Source: Actinomycetota bacterium
Lineage (GTDB): Bacteria; Actinomycetota; Acidimicrobiia; Acidimicrobiales; BP-101
Length of the DNA: 5,972 bases
Direction of reading: 5' to 3'
Assembly (NCBI GenBank): GCA_030838265.1
Contig: JAUTXA010000047.1
Location: forward strand, 1 to 5,972
Each line of letters starts with the position of its first letter. Within the stretch, counting starts at the first letter, position 1. This document shows, piece by piece, positions 5,241 to 5,972 of the stretch. The translations under genes were made by a program, and so were the position numbers. The notes beneath the pieces were generated by a model. That model saw nothing but the letters and a program-made list of their open reading frames with translations, did not search any database and was not told the DNA's origin.

Positions 5241-5972
5241 CTACGAGAGGCGCTCGACGATCATGGCCATGCCCTGGCCGCCGCCGACGCACATCGTCTC
5301 GAGGCCGATCGTCTTGTCCAGCGTCTCGAGGTCGTTCAGCAGCGTGTTCATGATCCGCGCGCCCGTCATGCCGTACGGGTGTCCAACCGCGATCGCGCCA
5401 CCGTGCGGGTTGAGCTTGTCGCTGAACGGATCGACGCCGACGTCGCGGCAGACGGCAATCACCTGCGCGGCGAACGCCTCGTTCAGCTCCATCACGTCGA
5501 CGTCGTCGATCGTCATGCCGGCCTGCGCGAGCACCTTGCGCACCGCCTCGATCGGGCCGACGCCCATGATCTCCGGCGCGACACCTGAGACGCTCGACGC
5601 GATGATCCGTGCGCGCGGCTTGATCCCGAGCTCGCGCGCGCGGTCGGCCGACATCACGACCACCGCTGCGCCGCCGTCGTTCAGCGGGCACGCGTTTCCG
5701 GCGGTGACCCGGCCGCCCGGCTTGAACGCCGGCTCGAGCGACTGCAGCTTCTCCAGCGTCGACGAGCGCCGCGGGCCGTCTTCGACGTCGACGCCGTTCC
5801 ACGCGGAGATCTCCCGCGCGAAGAAACCGGAGTCCTGCGCAGCGACCGCGCGCTCCTGCGACTGCTGCGCGAAGCGATCCATGTCTTCGCGCGAGACGTC
5901 CCACTGCTCCGCGACATTCTCGGCTGTCAGGCCCATCGGGATGTAGACGTTCGCGATCGGCGCGTTGTCGCC
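5241..5972 (-). CDS. Thiolase family protein (acetyl-CoA acyltransferase, FadA-like), C-terminal 243 residues
   Basis: The gene runs off the right edge; about 150-160 N-terminal residues, including the nucleophilic cysteine that accepts the acyl group, are missing. What is present is a normal thiolase second half: MGLTAENVAEQW (from 5936), GGRVTAGNACPLNDGGAAV, MELNEAFAAQV (NEAF box), LNPHGGAIAVGHPYGMTGAR with the catalytic histidine, and ETMCVGGGQGMAM with the second catalytic cysteine. Thiolases cleave 3-ketoacyl-CoA in beta-oxidation or condense acetyl-CoA units in biosynthesis; this visible half does not decide which. The ATG at 5936 is internal, not a start: the frame stays open to the edge and the preceding residues (DNAPIANVYIP) fit the family. 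The stop is TAG at 5241-5243. Codons are GC-ending (17 of 243 in A/T) but favour GCG and ACG, unlike the genes on the left. Confidence 0.95.
   Translation of the reverse strand, partial: GDNAPIANVYIPMGLTAENVAEQWDVSREDMDRFAQQSQERAVAAQDSGFFAREISAWNGVDVEDGPRRSSTLEKLQSLEPAFKPGGRVTAGNACPLNDGGAAVVVMSADRARELGIKPRARIIASSVSGVAPEIMGVGPIEAVRKVLAQAGMTIDDVDVMELNEAFAAQVIAVCRDVGVDPFSDKLNPHGGAIAVGHPYGMTGARIMNTLLNDLETLDKTIGLETMCVGGGQGMAMIVERLS

Noticed and set aside
5170..5904. Minus-strand frame extending the SRPBCC protein upstream to 389 residues
   Set aside because: The upstream part is an out-of-frame reading of the thiolase, dominated by Arg and Gly. The real protein begins at the GTG with a GAGG ribosome-binding site. 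It is not a fusion.
4618..5946. Plus-strand 442-codon open frame across the SRPBCC and thiolase genes
   Set aside because: The long length is tempting, but the translation is Ser/Thr/Arg-rich low-complexity sequence without motifs, and both underlying minus-strand genes are convincing.
1..5972. CRISPR array, insertion sequence, transposase, integrase or toxin-antitoxin pair
   Set aside because: No regularly spaced repeats, terminal inverted repeats with a transposase, or matching protein motifs were found on either strand; the mosaic codon usage is therefore not explained by a visible mobile element.

Overview
The window is a high-GC stretch whose left part points to a member of the Actinomycetota. 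The strongest clue is a minus-strand trio: a histidine-phosphatase-fold protein of the MSMEG_4193 type, a DUF3090 protein, and a PI3/4-kinase-like protein of the SCO1664 type. This trio is known as a conserved, functionally unsolved three-gene set largely confined to actinobacteria, in the same order as Rv2135c-Rv2134c-Rv2133c of Mycobacterium tuberculosis. A deep-branching lineage such as Acidimicrobiia is possible, but the sequence alone does not settle this.

Layout. Bases 1-69 hold a long interrupted inverted repeat downstream of the kinase gene. Bases 70-1993 (minus) are the trio, packed with a 4-base ATGA overlap and a 40-base overlap, so one operon. Bases 1992-2720 (plus) encode a family 5 uracil-DNA glycosylase (UdgB type); its annotated ATG shares the palindrome CATG with the start of the divergent phosphatase gene. 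Bases 2701-3546 (minus) encode a TSUP/TauE-SafE membrane transporter, convergent with the glycosylase gene and overlapping it by 20 bases. Bases 3594-4058 (plus) and 4055-4612 (minus) are two different DinB-fold proteins that converge so that both TAG stop codons lie inside one CTAG. Bases 4735-5169 (minus) encode an SRPBCC (START-like) protein, and 5241-5972 (minus) the C-terminal 243 residues of a thiolase whose start lies outside the window.

The genes do not form one obvious pathway. The trio is a probable kinase/phosphatase/zinc-protein system; the glycosylase removes uracil from DNA; the transporter probably exports a sulfur-containing or organic anion; the two DinB-fold proteins are probable metal- or thiol-dependent enzymes; the thiolase and SRPBCC protein probably belong to acyl-CoA or lipid metabolism.

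Hand codon counts reveal a mosaic. The first DinB gene ends 8 of 154 codons in A/T and prefers GCC for alanine (20 GCC to 4 GCG). The second DinB gene and the SRPBCC gene are much more relaxed (32 of 185 and 32 of 144 codons ending in A/T). The thiolase is again GC-rich at third positions (17 of 243) but prefers GCG (21 GCG to 7 GCC). The right third therefore probably has a different history from the left two thirds, through gene transfer or, less happily, a chimeric assembly.
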